From the NCBI RefSeq assembly GCF_051401765.1, contig NW_027480482.1:1488001-1552000 (forward strand): DNA of 64,000 bases. The letters run 5' to 3'. Position numbers and translations under genes: made by a program. Shown in pieces: positions 41,641 to 54,238 of the stretch (the stretch's first letter is position 1; every line of letters begins with the position of its first letter). Origin of the DNA: Calliopsis andreniformis (taxonomy: Eukaryota > Arthropoda > Insecta > Hymenoptera > Andrenidae). The notes under the pieces are model-generated. The model had not been told where the DNA came from. It did not search any database and worked only from the letters and a program-made list of their open reading frames with translations.

Positions 41641-44600
41641 ATTGAGGATTGAAGATTGAATATTGATGATTGAAGATTGAGGATTGAGGATTGAGGGTTG
41701 TGGATTGAGGACAAGGACTGAGGGTTGAATATTGATGTTTGAGGTCTGAGGATTGAGGATTGAGGATTGAGAATTGAGGATTGAGGATTGAGGATTGAAG
41801 ATTGAGGATTGGGTATTGAGGATTGGGAATGAGGATTGAGGATTGAGGATTGAGGATTGAAGATTGCAGATTGTGTATTGAGGATTGAAGACAGAGTATT
41901 GAGGATTGAGGATTGAGGATTGAGCATTGAGGATTGAGGGTTGAGGATTGAGGATTGAAGATTGAGTATTGAGGATTGAAGACTGACGATTGAGGATTGA
42001 GGATTGAGGATTGAGGATTGAGGGTTGAAGATTGAGTAATGAGGATTGAAAATTGAGGTATGAGGGTTGAGGATTGAGGATTGAAGATTGAGGATTGAGG
42101 ATTGAATATTGAGTATTGAGGATTGAAGGTTGAGGATTGAGTATTGAGGATTGAGGATTGAGGATTGAGGATTGAAGATTGAGGATTGGGGATTGAGGAT
42201 TGACAATTGAAGTTTGAGTATTGAGGATTGAGAACTGAGGATTGATTATTGAAGATTGAGTATTGAGGATTGAAGATTGTGGATTGAGGATTGAGGATTG
42301 AGGATTGAGGATTGAGGATCAGGGCTGATTGTTCAGGATTGAGGTTTGAGGACTGAGGGCTGAGGATTGAGGATTGCGAATAGAGGATTGAGGTTTGAGG
42401 ATTGAAGATTGAGGATTGGGTATTGAGGATTGAAGAATGAGGGTTGATGATTGAAATCTGTGAATTGAGGATATTCTATTGAGGATTGAGGATTGACAAT
42501 TGATTTTTGAGGACTGAGGGCTGAAGATTGAGGATTCAGGATTGAGGACTCGGGATTGAGGTTTGAGGACTGAGGATTGAGGTTTGAGGATTGAGGATTG
42601 AGGATTGGGGATTGTGGATTGAAGATTGAGTATTGAGGATTGAAGATTGAGGATTGAGGATTGAGGATTGAGGATTGAGTATCGAGGATAGAAGATTGAG
42701 GATTGGGGACTGAGGATTGAAGATTGAGGGTTGAGGATTGAGGATTGAGGATTGACGCTTGAGGATTGAGGATTGAGGATGGAGGATAGAAGAGAGAGGA
42801 CTGAGTGTTGAGGATTGAAGAATGAGGATTGAGGATTGAGGATTGAGTATTGAGGATTGAAAATTGAGGATTGAGGATTGAGGATTGCGGATTTAGGATT
42901 GAGGATTGAAGATTGAGGATTGGGGACAGAGTGTTGAGGGTAGACTGATGAGAATTGATGTTTGTGGATAGAGATTTGAAGATTGCAGATTGAGTATTGA
43001 GTAATGAAAACTGTGAGTTGATGATATTCTATTGAGGATTGAGGATTGGCAACTGATTGTTGAGGAGTGAGGGCTGAAGATTGAGGATTCAGGATTGAGA
43101 ATTAAGGATTGAGGTTTGAGGACTTAGGATTGAGGATTGAGGATTGAGGATTGAGGTTTGAGGATTGAAGATTGAAGATTGAGGATTGAGTGCTGTGGAT
43201 TGAGGACGTGGACTCAGGGTTGAGTATTGATGTTTGAGTTCTGAGGATTGAGGATTGAGGATTGAGGATTGAGAATTGAGGATTGAGGATGGAGGATTGA
43301 AGATTGAGGATTGGGTATTGAGGATTGAAGAATGAGGATTGAGGATTGAGGATTGCGGATTGAGGATTGAGGTTTGAAGATTGAGAATAGAGGATTGAAG
43401 ATTGAGGATTGAGGATTGAGTATTGAAGATTTAGGATTTGGGACAGAGGATTGAAGATTGAGGATTGATGATTGAGGATTGAGGATTGAGGATTGTGGAT
43501 TGAGGATTGAGGATTGAAGATTGAGGATTGGGTATTGATGATTGAAGGATGAGGATTGAGGATTGAGGATTGAGGATTGAGGATTGAAGATTGAGGATTG
43601 AGGATTGAGGATTGAGGATTGAATAATGAGTATTGAGGATTGAAGATAGAGGATTGAGGATTGAGGGTTGAGGATTGAGGACGAGGACTGAGGGTTGAGT
43701 ATTGATGTTTGAGATCTGAGGGTTGAGGATTGAGGATTGACAATTGAGGGTTGAGGATTGAGGGTTGAAGATTGAGGATTGGGTGTTGAGGATTGAAGAA
43801 TGAGGATTGAGGATTGAGGATTGAGGATTGAGGATTGAAGGTTGAGTATTGAGGATTGAGGATTGAGGATTGAGGATTGAGGATTGAGGATTGAGGATTG
43901 AGGATTGAGGATTGAAGATTGAGTATTGAGGTTTGAAGATTGAGGATTGAGGATTGAGGATTGAGGATTAAAGATTGAGGATTGAGGATTGAGGATTGAG
44001 GATTGAGGATTGAGGATTGAAGATTGAATATTGATGATTGAAGATTGAGGATTGAGGATTGAGGGTTGTGGATTGAGGACAAGGACTGAGGGTTGAATAT
44101 TGATGTTTGAGGTCTGAGGGTTGAGGATTGAGCATTGAGAATTGAGGATTGAGGATTGAGGATTGAAGATTGAGGATTGGGTATTGAGGATTGAAGAATG
44201 AGGATTGATGATTGAGGATTGAGGATTGAAGATTGCAGATTGAGTATTGAGGATTGAAGACTGAGGATTGAGGATTGAGGATTGAGGATAGAGGATTGAG
44301 GATTGAGTATTGAGGATTGAAGATTGAGTATTGAGGATTGTAGACTGACGATTGAGGATTGAGGGTTGAGGATTGAGGATTGAGGATTGAAGATTGAGTA
44401 TTGAGGATTGATAATTGAGGATTGAGGATTGAGGATTGAGGATTGAGGATTGAGGATTGAGGATTGAATATTGAGTATTGAGGATTGAAGGTTGAGTATT
44501 GAGGATTGAGGATTGAGGACTGAGGACTGAGGATTGAGGATTGAGAATAGAGGATTTAGGATTGAGGATTGAAGATTGAGGATTGGGTATTGAGGATTGA

Positions 44601-47535
44601 AGAATGAGGATTGAGGATTTAGGATTGAGGATTGCGGATTGAAGACTGAGGATTGAGGATTGAGGATTGAGTGTTGAATATTGAGTATTGAGGATTGAAG
44701 ATAGAGGATTGAGGATTGAGGGTTGACGATTGAGGACGAGGTTTGAGGATTGCGGATTGAAGATTGAGGATTGGGTATTGAGGTTTGAGGGACGAGAATT
44801 GAGGATTGAGGCTTGAGGACTGAGGGTTGACGATTGAGTATTGAAGATTGAGGATTGATTACTGAGGATTGAGGATTGAGGATTGAGGATTGAGGATTGA
44901 GGATTGAGGATTGAGGATTGAGGATTGAGGATTGAGGATTGAATATTGAGAATTGAGGATTGAGGATTGAACATTGAGCACTGAGCGTTCAGGGTTGAGT
45001 GTTGAGAATTGATGTTTGTGGATAGAGATTTGAAGATTGCAGATTGAGTATTGAGTATTGAAAACTGTGGGTTGAGGATATGCTATTGGGGATTGAGGAT
45101 TGACAACTGACTGCTGAGGACTGAGGGCTGAAGATTGAGGATGCAGGATTGAGGATTCAGAATTGAGGTTTGAGGACTGAGGAATGAGGATTGAGGGTTG
45201 AGAATTGAGGATTGAGGATTGAGGATTGAAGATTGAGGATTGGGTATTGAGGATTGAGGAATGAGGATTGAGGATTAAGGATTGAGGATTGAGGATTGAG
45301 GATTGAGGATTGAGGATTGAATATTGAGTATTGAGGATTGAAGGTTGAGTATTGAGGATTGAGGATTGAGGACTGAGGACTGAGGATTGAGGATTGAGAA
45401 TAGAGGATTTAGGATTGAGGATTGAAGATTGAGGATTGGGTATTGAGGATTGAAGAATGAGGATTGAGGATTGAGGATTGAGGATTGCGGATTGAAGACT
45501 GAGGATTGAGGATTGAGGATTGAGTGTTGAATATTGAGTATTGAGGATTGAAGATAGAGGATTGAGGATTGAGGGTTGACGATTGAGGACGAGGTTTGAG
45601 GATTGCGGATTGAAGATTGAGGATTGGGTATTGAGGTTTGAGGGACGAGAATTGAGGATTGAGGCTTGAGGACTGAGGGTTGACGATTGAGTATTGAAGA
45701 TTGAGGATTGATTACTGAGGATTGAGGATTGAGGATTGAGGATTGAGGATTGAGGATTGAGGATTGAGGATTGAGGATTGAGGATTCAGTATTGAGGATT
45801 GAAGATTGAGAATTGAGGATTGAGGATTGAACATTGAGCACTGAGCGTTCAGGGTTGAGTGTTGAGAATTGATGTTTGTGGATAGAGATTTGAAGATTGC
45901 AGATTGAGTATTGAGTATTGAAAACTGTGGGTTAAGGATATGCTAGTGGGGATTGAGGATTGACAACTGACTGCTGAGGACTGAGGGCTGAAGATTGAGG
46001 ATGCAGGATTGAGGATTCAGAATTGAGGTTTGAGGACTGAGGAATGAGGATTGAGGGTTGAGAATTGAGGATTGAGGATTGAGGATTGAAGATTGAGGAT
46101 TGGGTATTGAGGATTGAAGAATGAGGATTGAGGATTAAGGATTGAGGATTGAGGATTGAGGATTGAGGATTGAGGATTGAGGATTGAGGATTGAAGATTG
46201 AGGATTGGGTATTGAGGATTGAACATTGAGGTTTGAGGATTGAGTATTGAGGATTGAGGATTGAGGATTGAAGATTGAATATTGATGATTGAAGATTCAG
46301 GATCGAGGATTGAGGGTTGTGGATTGAGGACGAGGACTCAGGGTTGAGTATTGATGTTTGAGTTCTGAGGATTGAGGATTGAGGATTGAGAATTGAGGAT
46401 TGTGGATTGAGGATTGAAGATTGAGCATTGGGTATTGAGGACTGAAGAATGAGGATTGAGCATTGAGGATAGAGGAATGAGGATTGAAGATTGAGTATTG
46501 AGGATTGAAGATTGAGGCTTGAGGATTGAGTATTGAAGATTGAGGATTTGGGACTGAGGATTGAAGATTGAGGATTGATGATTGAGGATTGAGGATTGAG
46601 GATTGAGGATTGAGGATTGAGGATTGAAGATTGAGGATTGGGTATTGAGGATTGAAGGATGAGGGTTGAGGATTGAAATCTGTGAATTGAGGATATTCTA
46701 TTGAGGATTGAGGATTGACAATTGATTTTTGAGGACTGAGGGCTGAAGATTGAGGATTCAGGATTGAGGACTCGGGATTGAGGTTTGAGGACTGAGGATT
46801 GAGGATTGCGGATTGAAGATTGAGGATTGAGGATTGAGGACTGAGTATTGATTACTGAGGATTGAGGATTGGGGATTGAGGATTGAGGTTTGAGGACTGA
46901 GGAATGAGGATTGAGGGTTGAGAATTGAGGATTGAGGATTGAGGATTGAAGATTGAGGATTGGGTGTTGAGGATTGAAGAATGATGATTGAGGATTGAGG
47001 ATTGAGTATTGAGGATTGAGGATTGAGGTTTGAGGATTGAGGATTCAGGATTGAAGATTGAGGATTGGGTATTGAGGATTGAACTTTGAGGTTTGAGGAT
47101 TGAGTATTGAGGATTGAGGATTGAGGATTGAAGATTGAATATCGATGATTGAAGATTCAGGATCGAGGATTGAGGGTTGTGGATTGAGGACGAGGACTCA
47201 GGGTTGAGTATTGATGTTTGAGTTCTGAGGATTGAGGATTGAGGATTGAGAATTGAGGATTGTGGATTGAGGATTGAAGATTGAGGATTGGGTATTGAGG
47301 ATTGAAGACTGAGGATTGAGGATTGAGGATAGAGGACTGAGGATTGAAGATTGAGTATTGAGGATTGAAGATTGAGGATTGAGGATTGAGCATTGAAGAT
47401 TGAGGATTTGGGACTGAGGGTTGAAGATTGAGGATTCATGATTGAGGATTGAGGATTGAGGATTGAGGATTGAGGATTGAGGATTGAAGATTGAGGATTG
47501 GGTATTGAGGATTGAAGAATGAGGGTTGAGGATTG
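40135..47535 (+). repeat. Higher-order repeat unit 6 (islands A1-B1-A2-B4-B3-B3-A5)
   Basis: Islands lie at A1 40135, B1 40408, A2 42454, B4 43007, B3 45061, B3 45921 and A5 46676. It is close to the canonical order, but A3 is deleted: compared with unit 7, 796 bp are missing near 43,530. B3 is doubled by a tandem duplication of about 0.86 kb. The next unit follows at an offset of 7,374-7,401 bp, which makes units 6 and 7 the best adjacent pair for seeing the HOR period. It holds no gene. Confidence 0.85.
44466..46171 (+). repeat. Tandem duplication of about 0.86 kb containing island B3
   Basis: The landmark gaatattgagtattgagg at 44,466 recurs at 45,319 (853 bp), and the B3 cores at 45,061 and 45,921 are 860 bp apart. 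The difference is one heptamer. The two copies lie head to tail, and the second passes into the normal A5 segment. Units 5 and 7 have this segment once. Confidence 0.8.
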
Positions 47536-50500
47536 AAATCTGTGAATTGCGGATATTCTATTTTGGATTGAGGATTGACAATTGATTTTTGAGGACTGAG
47601 GGCTGAAGATTGAGGATTCAGGATTGAGGACTCGGGATTGAGGTTTGAGGACTGAGGACGGAGGATTGAAGATTCAGGATTGAGGATTGAAGATTGAGAA
47701 TTTAGGATTGAGGATTGAACATTGAGGACTGAGCGTTCAGGGTTGAGTGATGAGAACTGATGTTTGTGGATAGAGATTTGAAGATTGCAGATTGAGTATT
47801 GAGAATTGAAAACTGTGACTTGAGGATATTCTATTGGGGATTGAGGATTGACAACTGATTGTTGAGGACTGAGGGCTGAACATTGAGGATGCAGGATTGA
47901 GGATTCAGAATTGAGGTTTGAGGACTGAGGATTGAGGATTGAGGATTGAGGATTGAGGATTGAAGGTTGAGGTTTGGGTATTGAGGATTGAACATTGAGG
48001 ATTGAGGGTTGAGTATTGAGGATTGAGGATTGAGGATTGAAGATTGAATATTGATGATAGAAGATTGAGGATCTAGGATTGAGGGTTGTGGATTGAGGAC
48101 GAGGACTGAGGGTTGAGTATTGATGTTTGAGGTCTGAGGATTGGGGATTGAGGATTGAGAATTGAGGATTGAGGATTGAGGATTGAGGATTGAAGATTGA
48201 GGATTGGGTGTTGAGGATTGAAGAATGAGGATTGAGGATTGAGGATTGAGGATTGAGGATTGAGGATTGAAGATTGAGTATTGCGGATTGAAGATTGAGG
48301 ATTGAGGATTGAGGATTGAGGATTGAGGATCGAGGATTGAAGATTGAGTATTGAGGATTGAAGATTGAGGACTGAGGATTGAGGATTGAGGATTGAGGAT
48401 TGAGGATTGAGGATTGAAGATTGAGTATTGAGGGTTGAAGATTGCGGACTGAGGATTGAGGATTGAGGTTTGAGGATTAAAGATTGAGGATTGAGGATTG
48501 AGGTTTGAAGATTGAATATTGATGATTGAAGATTGAGGATTGAGGATTGAGGGTTGTGGATTGAGGACGAGGACTGAGGGTTGAATATTGATGTTCGATG
48601 TCTGAGGATTGTGGATTGAGGATTGAGGATTGAAGATTGAGTATTGAGGATTGAAGATTGAGGATTGAGGATTGAGTATTGAAGATTGAGGATTTGGGAC
48701 AGAGTATTGAAGGTTGAGGTTTGAGGATTGAGGATTGAGGATTGACGCTTGAGGATTGAGGATTGAGGATGGAGGATAGAAGAGAGAGGACTGAGTATTG
48801 TGGATTGAAGAATGAGGATTGAGGATTGAGGATTGAGGATTGAGGATTGAAGACTGGGTATAGAGGATTGAGGATTGAGGATTGTGGATTGAAGATTGAG
48901 TATTGAGGATTGAAGATTGAGGATTAAGGATTGAGTATTGAAGATTGAGTATTGGGTGTTGAGCATTGAGGAATGAGGATTGAGGATTGAGGACTGAGGA
49001 TTGAGGATTGAGGATTGAGGATTGAGGATTGAGGATTGAATATTGATGATTGAAGATTGAGGATTGAGGATTGAGGGTTGTGGATTGAGGACAAGGACTG
49101 AGGGTTGAATATTGATGTTTGAGTTCTGAGGATTGAGGATTGAGGATTGAGAATTGAGGATTGAGGATTGAGGATTGAAGATTGAGGATTGGGTATTGAG
49201 GATTGAAGAATGAGGATTGAGGATTGAGGATTGAGGATTGAAGATTGCAGATTATGTATTGAGGATTGAAGACAGAGTATTGAGGATTGAGGATTGAGGA
49301 TTGAGCATTGAGGATTGAGGGTTGAGGATTGAGGATTGAAGATTGAGTATTGAGGATTGAAGACTGACCATTGAGGATTGAGGATTGAGGATTGAGGATT
49401 GAGGATTGAAGATTGAGTAATGAGGATTGAAAATTGAGGATTGAGGGTTGAGGATTGAGGATTGAAGATTGAGGATTGAGGATTGAATATTGAGTATTGA
49501 GGATTGAAGGTTGAGGATTGAGTATTGAGGATTGAGGATTGAGGATTGAGGATTCAAGATTGAGGATTGGGGATTGAGGATTGACAATTGAAGTTTGAGT
49601 ATTGAGGATTGAGAACTGAGGATTGATTATTGAAGATTGAGTATTGAGGATTGAAGATTGTGGATTGAGGATTGAGGATTGAGGATTGAGGATGAGGGCT
49701 GATTGTTCAGGATTGAGGTTTGAGGACTGAGGGCTGAGGATTGAGGATTGCGAATAGAGGATTGAGGTTTGAGGATTGAAGATTGAGGATTGGGTATTGA
49801 GGATTGAAGAATGAGGGTTGATGATTGAAATCTGTGAATTGAGGATATTCTATTGAGGATTGAGTATTGACAATTGATTTTTGAGGACTGAGGGCTGAAG
49901 ATTGAGGATTCAGGATTGAGGACTCGGGATTGACGTTTGAGGACTGAGGATTGAGGTTTGAGGATTGAGGATTGAGGATTGGGGATTGTGGATTGAAGAT
50001 TGAGTATTGAGGATTGAAGATTGAGGATTGAGGATTGAGGATTGAGGATTGAGTATCGAGGATAGAAGATTGAGGATTGGGGACTGAGGATTGAAGATTG
50101 AGGGTTGAGGATTGAGGATTGAGGATTGACGCTTGAGGATTGAGGATTGAGGATGGAGGATAGAAGAGAGAGGACTGAGTGTTGAGGATTGAAGAATGAG
50201 GATTGAGGATTGAGGATTGAGTATTGAGGATTGAAAATTGAGGATTGAGGATTGAGGATTGCGGATTTAGGATTGAGGATTGAAGATTGAGGATTGGGGA
50301 CAGAGTGTTGAGGGTAGACTGATGAGAATTGATGTTTGTGGATAGAGATTTGAAGATTGCAGATTGAGTATTGAGTAATGAAAACTGTGAGTTGATGATA
50401 TTCTATTGAGGATTGAGGATTGGCAACTGATTGTTGAGGAGTGAGGGCTGAAGACTGAGGATTCAGGATTGAGAATTAAGGATTGAGGTTTGAGGACTTA

Positions 50501-53500
50501 GGATTGAGGATTGAGGATTGAGGATTGAGGTTTGAGAATTGAAGATTGAAGATTGAGGATTGAGTGCTGTGGATTGACGACGTGGACTCAGGGTTGAGTA
50601 TTGATGTTTGAGTTCTGAGGATTGAGGATTGAGGGTTGAGGATTGAGAATTGAGGATTGAGGATGGAGGATTGAAGATTGAGGATTGGGTATTGAGGATT
50701 GAAGAATGAGGATTGAGGATTGAGGATTGCGGATTGAGGATTGAGGATTGAAGATTGAGAATAGAGGATTGAAGATTGAGGATTGAGGATTGAGTATTGA
50801 AGATTGAGGATTTGGGACAGAGGATTGAAGATTGAGGATTGATGATTGAGGATTGAGGATTGAGGATTGTGGATTGAGGATTGAGGATTGAAGATTGAGG
50901 ATTGGGTATTGAGGATTGAAGAATGAGGACTGAGGATAGAAATCTGTGAATTGAGGATATTCTATTGAGGATTGAAGATTGACAATTGATTTTTGAGGAC
51001 TGAGGGCTGAAGATTGAGGATTCAGGATTGCGGATTCAGGATTGAGGTTTGAGGACTGAAAATTGAGGGTTGAGGATTGAGGATTGAGGATTGAGGATTG
51101 AAGATTGAGTATTGAGGATTGAGGATTGAGGATTGAGGATTGAAGGTTGAGGATTGGGTATTGAGGATTGAACATTGTGGATTGAGGATTGAGTATTGAG
51201 GATTGAGGATTGAGGATTGAAGATTGAATATTGATGATAGAAGATTGAGGATCGAGGATTGAGGGTTGTGGATTGAGGACGGGGACTGAGGGTTGAGTAT
51301 TGATGTTTGAGGTCTGAGGATTGAGGATTGAGGATTGAGAATTGAGGATTGAGGATTGAGGATTGAGGGTTGAAGATTGAGGATTGGGTGTTGAGGATTG
51401 AAGAATGAGGATTGAGGATTGAGTATTCAGGATTGAGGATTGAGTATTCAGGATTGAGGATTGAAGATTGAGTATTGAGGATTGAAGATTGAGGATTGAG
51501 GATTGAGGATTGAGGATTGTGGATTGAGGATTGAGGATTGAAGATAGAGTATTGAGGGTTGCAGATTGCGGATTGAGGATTAAGGATTGAGGATTGAGGA
51601 TGAGGGCTGAGGGTTGAGGATTGAGGTTTGAGGACTGAGGACTGAGGATTGAGGATTGAGAATTGAGGATTGAGGATTGAGGGTTGAAGATTGAGGATTG
51701 GGTATTGATGATTGAAGGATGAGGATTGAGGATTGAGGATTGAGGATTGAGGATTGAAGATTGAGGATTGAGGATTGAGGATTGAGGATTGAATAATGAG
51801 TATTGAGGATTGAAGATAGAGGATTGAGGATTGAGGGTTGAGGATTGAGGACGAGGACTGAGGGTTGAGTATTGATGTTTGAGATCTGAGGGTTGAGGAT
51901 TGAGGATTGACAATTGAGGATTGAGGATTGAGGGTTGAAGATTGAGGATTGGGTGTTGAGGATTGAAGAATGAGGATTGAGGATTGAGGATTGAGGATTG
52001 AGGATTGAAGGTTGAGTATTGAGGATTGAGGATTGAGGGTTGAGGATTGAGGATTGAGGATTGAGGATTGAGGATTGAGGATTGAAGATTGAGTATTGAG
52101 GTTTGAAGATTGAGGATTGAGGATTGAGGATTGAGGATTAAAGATTGAGGATTGAGGATTGAGGATTGAGGATTGAGGATTGAGGATTGAAGATTGAATA
52201 TTGATGATTGAAGATTGAGGATTGAGGATTGAGGGTTGTGGATTGAGGACAAGGACTGAGGGTTGAATATTGATGTTTGAGGTCTGAGGGTTGAGGATTG
52301 AGCATTGAGAATTGAGGATTGAGGATTGAGGATTGAAGATTGAGGATTGGGTATTGAGGATTGAAGAATGAGGATTGATGATTGAGGATTGAGGATTGAA
52401 GATTGCAGATTGAGTATTGAGGATTGAAGACTGAGGATTGAGGATTGAGGATTGAGGATAGAGGATTGAGGATTGAGTATTGAGGATTGATAATTGAGGA
52501 TTGAGGATTGAGGATTGAGGATTGAGGATTGAGGATTGAGGATTGAATATTGAGTATTGAGGATTGAAGGTTGAGTATTGAGGATTGAGGATTGAGGACT
52601 GAGGACTGAGGATTGAGGATTGAGAATAGAGGATTTAGGATTGAGGATTGAAGATTGAGGATTGGGTATTGAGGATTGAAGAATGAGGATTGAGGATTGA
52701 GGATTGAGGATTGCGGATTGAAGACTGAGGATTGAGGATTGAGGATTGAGTGTTGAATATTGAGTATTGAGGATTGAAGATAGAGGATTGAGGACTGAGG
52801 GTTGACGATTGAGTATTGAAGATTGAGGATTGATTACTGAGGATTGAGGATTGAGGATTGAGGATTGAGGATTGAGGATTGAGGATTGAGGATTGAGGAT
52901 TCAGTATTGAGGATTGAAGATTGAGAATTGAGGATTGAGGATTGAACATTGAGCACTGAGCGTTCAGGGTTGAGTGTTGAGAATTGATGTTTGTGGATAG
53001 AGATTTGAAGATTGCAGATTGAGTATTGAGTATTGAAAACTGTGGGTTGAGGATATGCTATTGGGGATTGAGGATTGACAACTGACTGCTGAGGACTGAG
53101 GGCTGAAGATTGAGGATGCAGGATTGAGGATTCAGAATTGAGGTTTGAGGACTGAGGAATGAGGATTGAGGGTTGAGAATTGAGGATTGAGGATTGAGGA
53201 TTGAAGATTGAGGATTGGGTATTGAGGATTGAAGAATGAGGATTGAGGATTAAGGATTGAGGATTGAGGATTGAGGATTGAGGATTGAGGATTGAGGATT
53301 GAGAATTGAAGATTGAGGATTGGGTATTGAGGATTGAACATTGAGGTTTGAGGATTGAGTATTGAGGATTGAGGATTGAGGATTGAAGATTGAATATTGA
53401 TGATTGAAGATTCAGGATCGAGGATTGAGGGTTGTGGATTGAGGACGAGGACTCAGGGTTGAGTATTGATGTTTGAGTTCTGAGGATTGAGGATTGAGGA

Positions 53501-54238
53501 TTGAGAATTGAGGATTGTGGATTGAGGATTGAAGATTGAGCATTGGGTATTGAGGACTGAAGAATGAGGATTGAGCATTGAGGATAGAGGAATGAGGATT
53601 GAAGATTGAGTATTGAGGATTGAAGATTGAGAATTGAGGATTGAGTATTGAAGATTGAGGATTTGGGACTGAGGATTGAAGATTGAGGATTGATGATTGA
53701 GGATTGAGGATTGAGGATTGAGGATTGAGGATTGAGGATTGAAGATTGAGGATTGGGTATTGAGGATTGAAGGATGAGGGTTGAGGATTGAAATCTGTGA
53801 ATTGAGGATATTCTATTGAGGATTGAGGATTGAAGATTGAGGATTGGGTATTGAGGATTGAAGGATGAGGGTTGAGGATTGAAATCTGTGAATTGAGGAT
53901 ATTCTATTGAGGATTGAGGATTGACAATTGATTTTTGAGGACTGAGGGCTGAAGATTGAGGATTCAGGATTGAGGACTCGGGATTGAGGTTTGAGGACTG
54001 AGGATTGAGGATTGAGGATTGAGGATTGCGGATTGCGGATTGAAGATTGAGGATTGAGGATTGAGGACTGAGTATTGATTACTGAGGATTGAGGATTGGG
54101 GATTGAGGATTGAGGTTTGAGGACTGAGGAATGAGGATTGAGGGTTGAGAATTGAGGATTGAGGATTGAGGATTGAGGATTGAGAATTCAAGATTGAGGA
54201 TTGGGTATTGAGGATTGAAGAATGAGGGTTGAGGATTG
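47536..54238 (+). repeat. Higher-order repeat unit 7, canonical order (islands A1-B1-A2-B4-A3-B3-A5-A5)
   Basis: Islands lie at A1 47536, B1 47809, A2 49828, B4 50381, A3 50940, B3 53036, A5 53791 and A5 53882. This is the cleanest full order and the best reference unit. The two A5 cores come from a 91-bp (13-heptamer) tandem duplication. The A5-to-A1 spacing after it is only 357 bp, against 741-874 bp elsewhere, so the 3' end of the unit is shortened. It holds no gene. Confidence 0.86.
53741..53922 (+). repeat. 91-bp tandem duplication containing the A5 core
   Basis: The landmark gaagattgaggattgggt occurs at 53,741 and 53,832, and the A5 cores at 53,791 and 53,882 are also 91 bp apart. 91 bp is exactly 13 heptamers. 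It looks like a recent slippage or exchange event, because the two copies appear identical. Confidence 0.85.
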
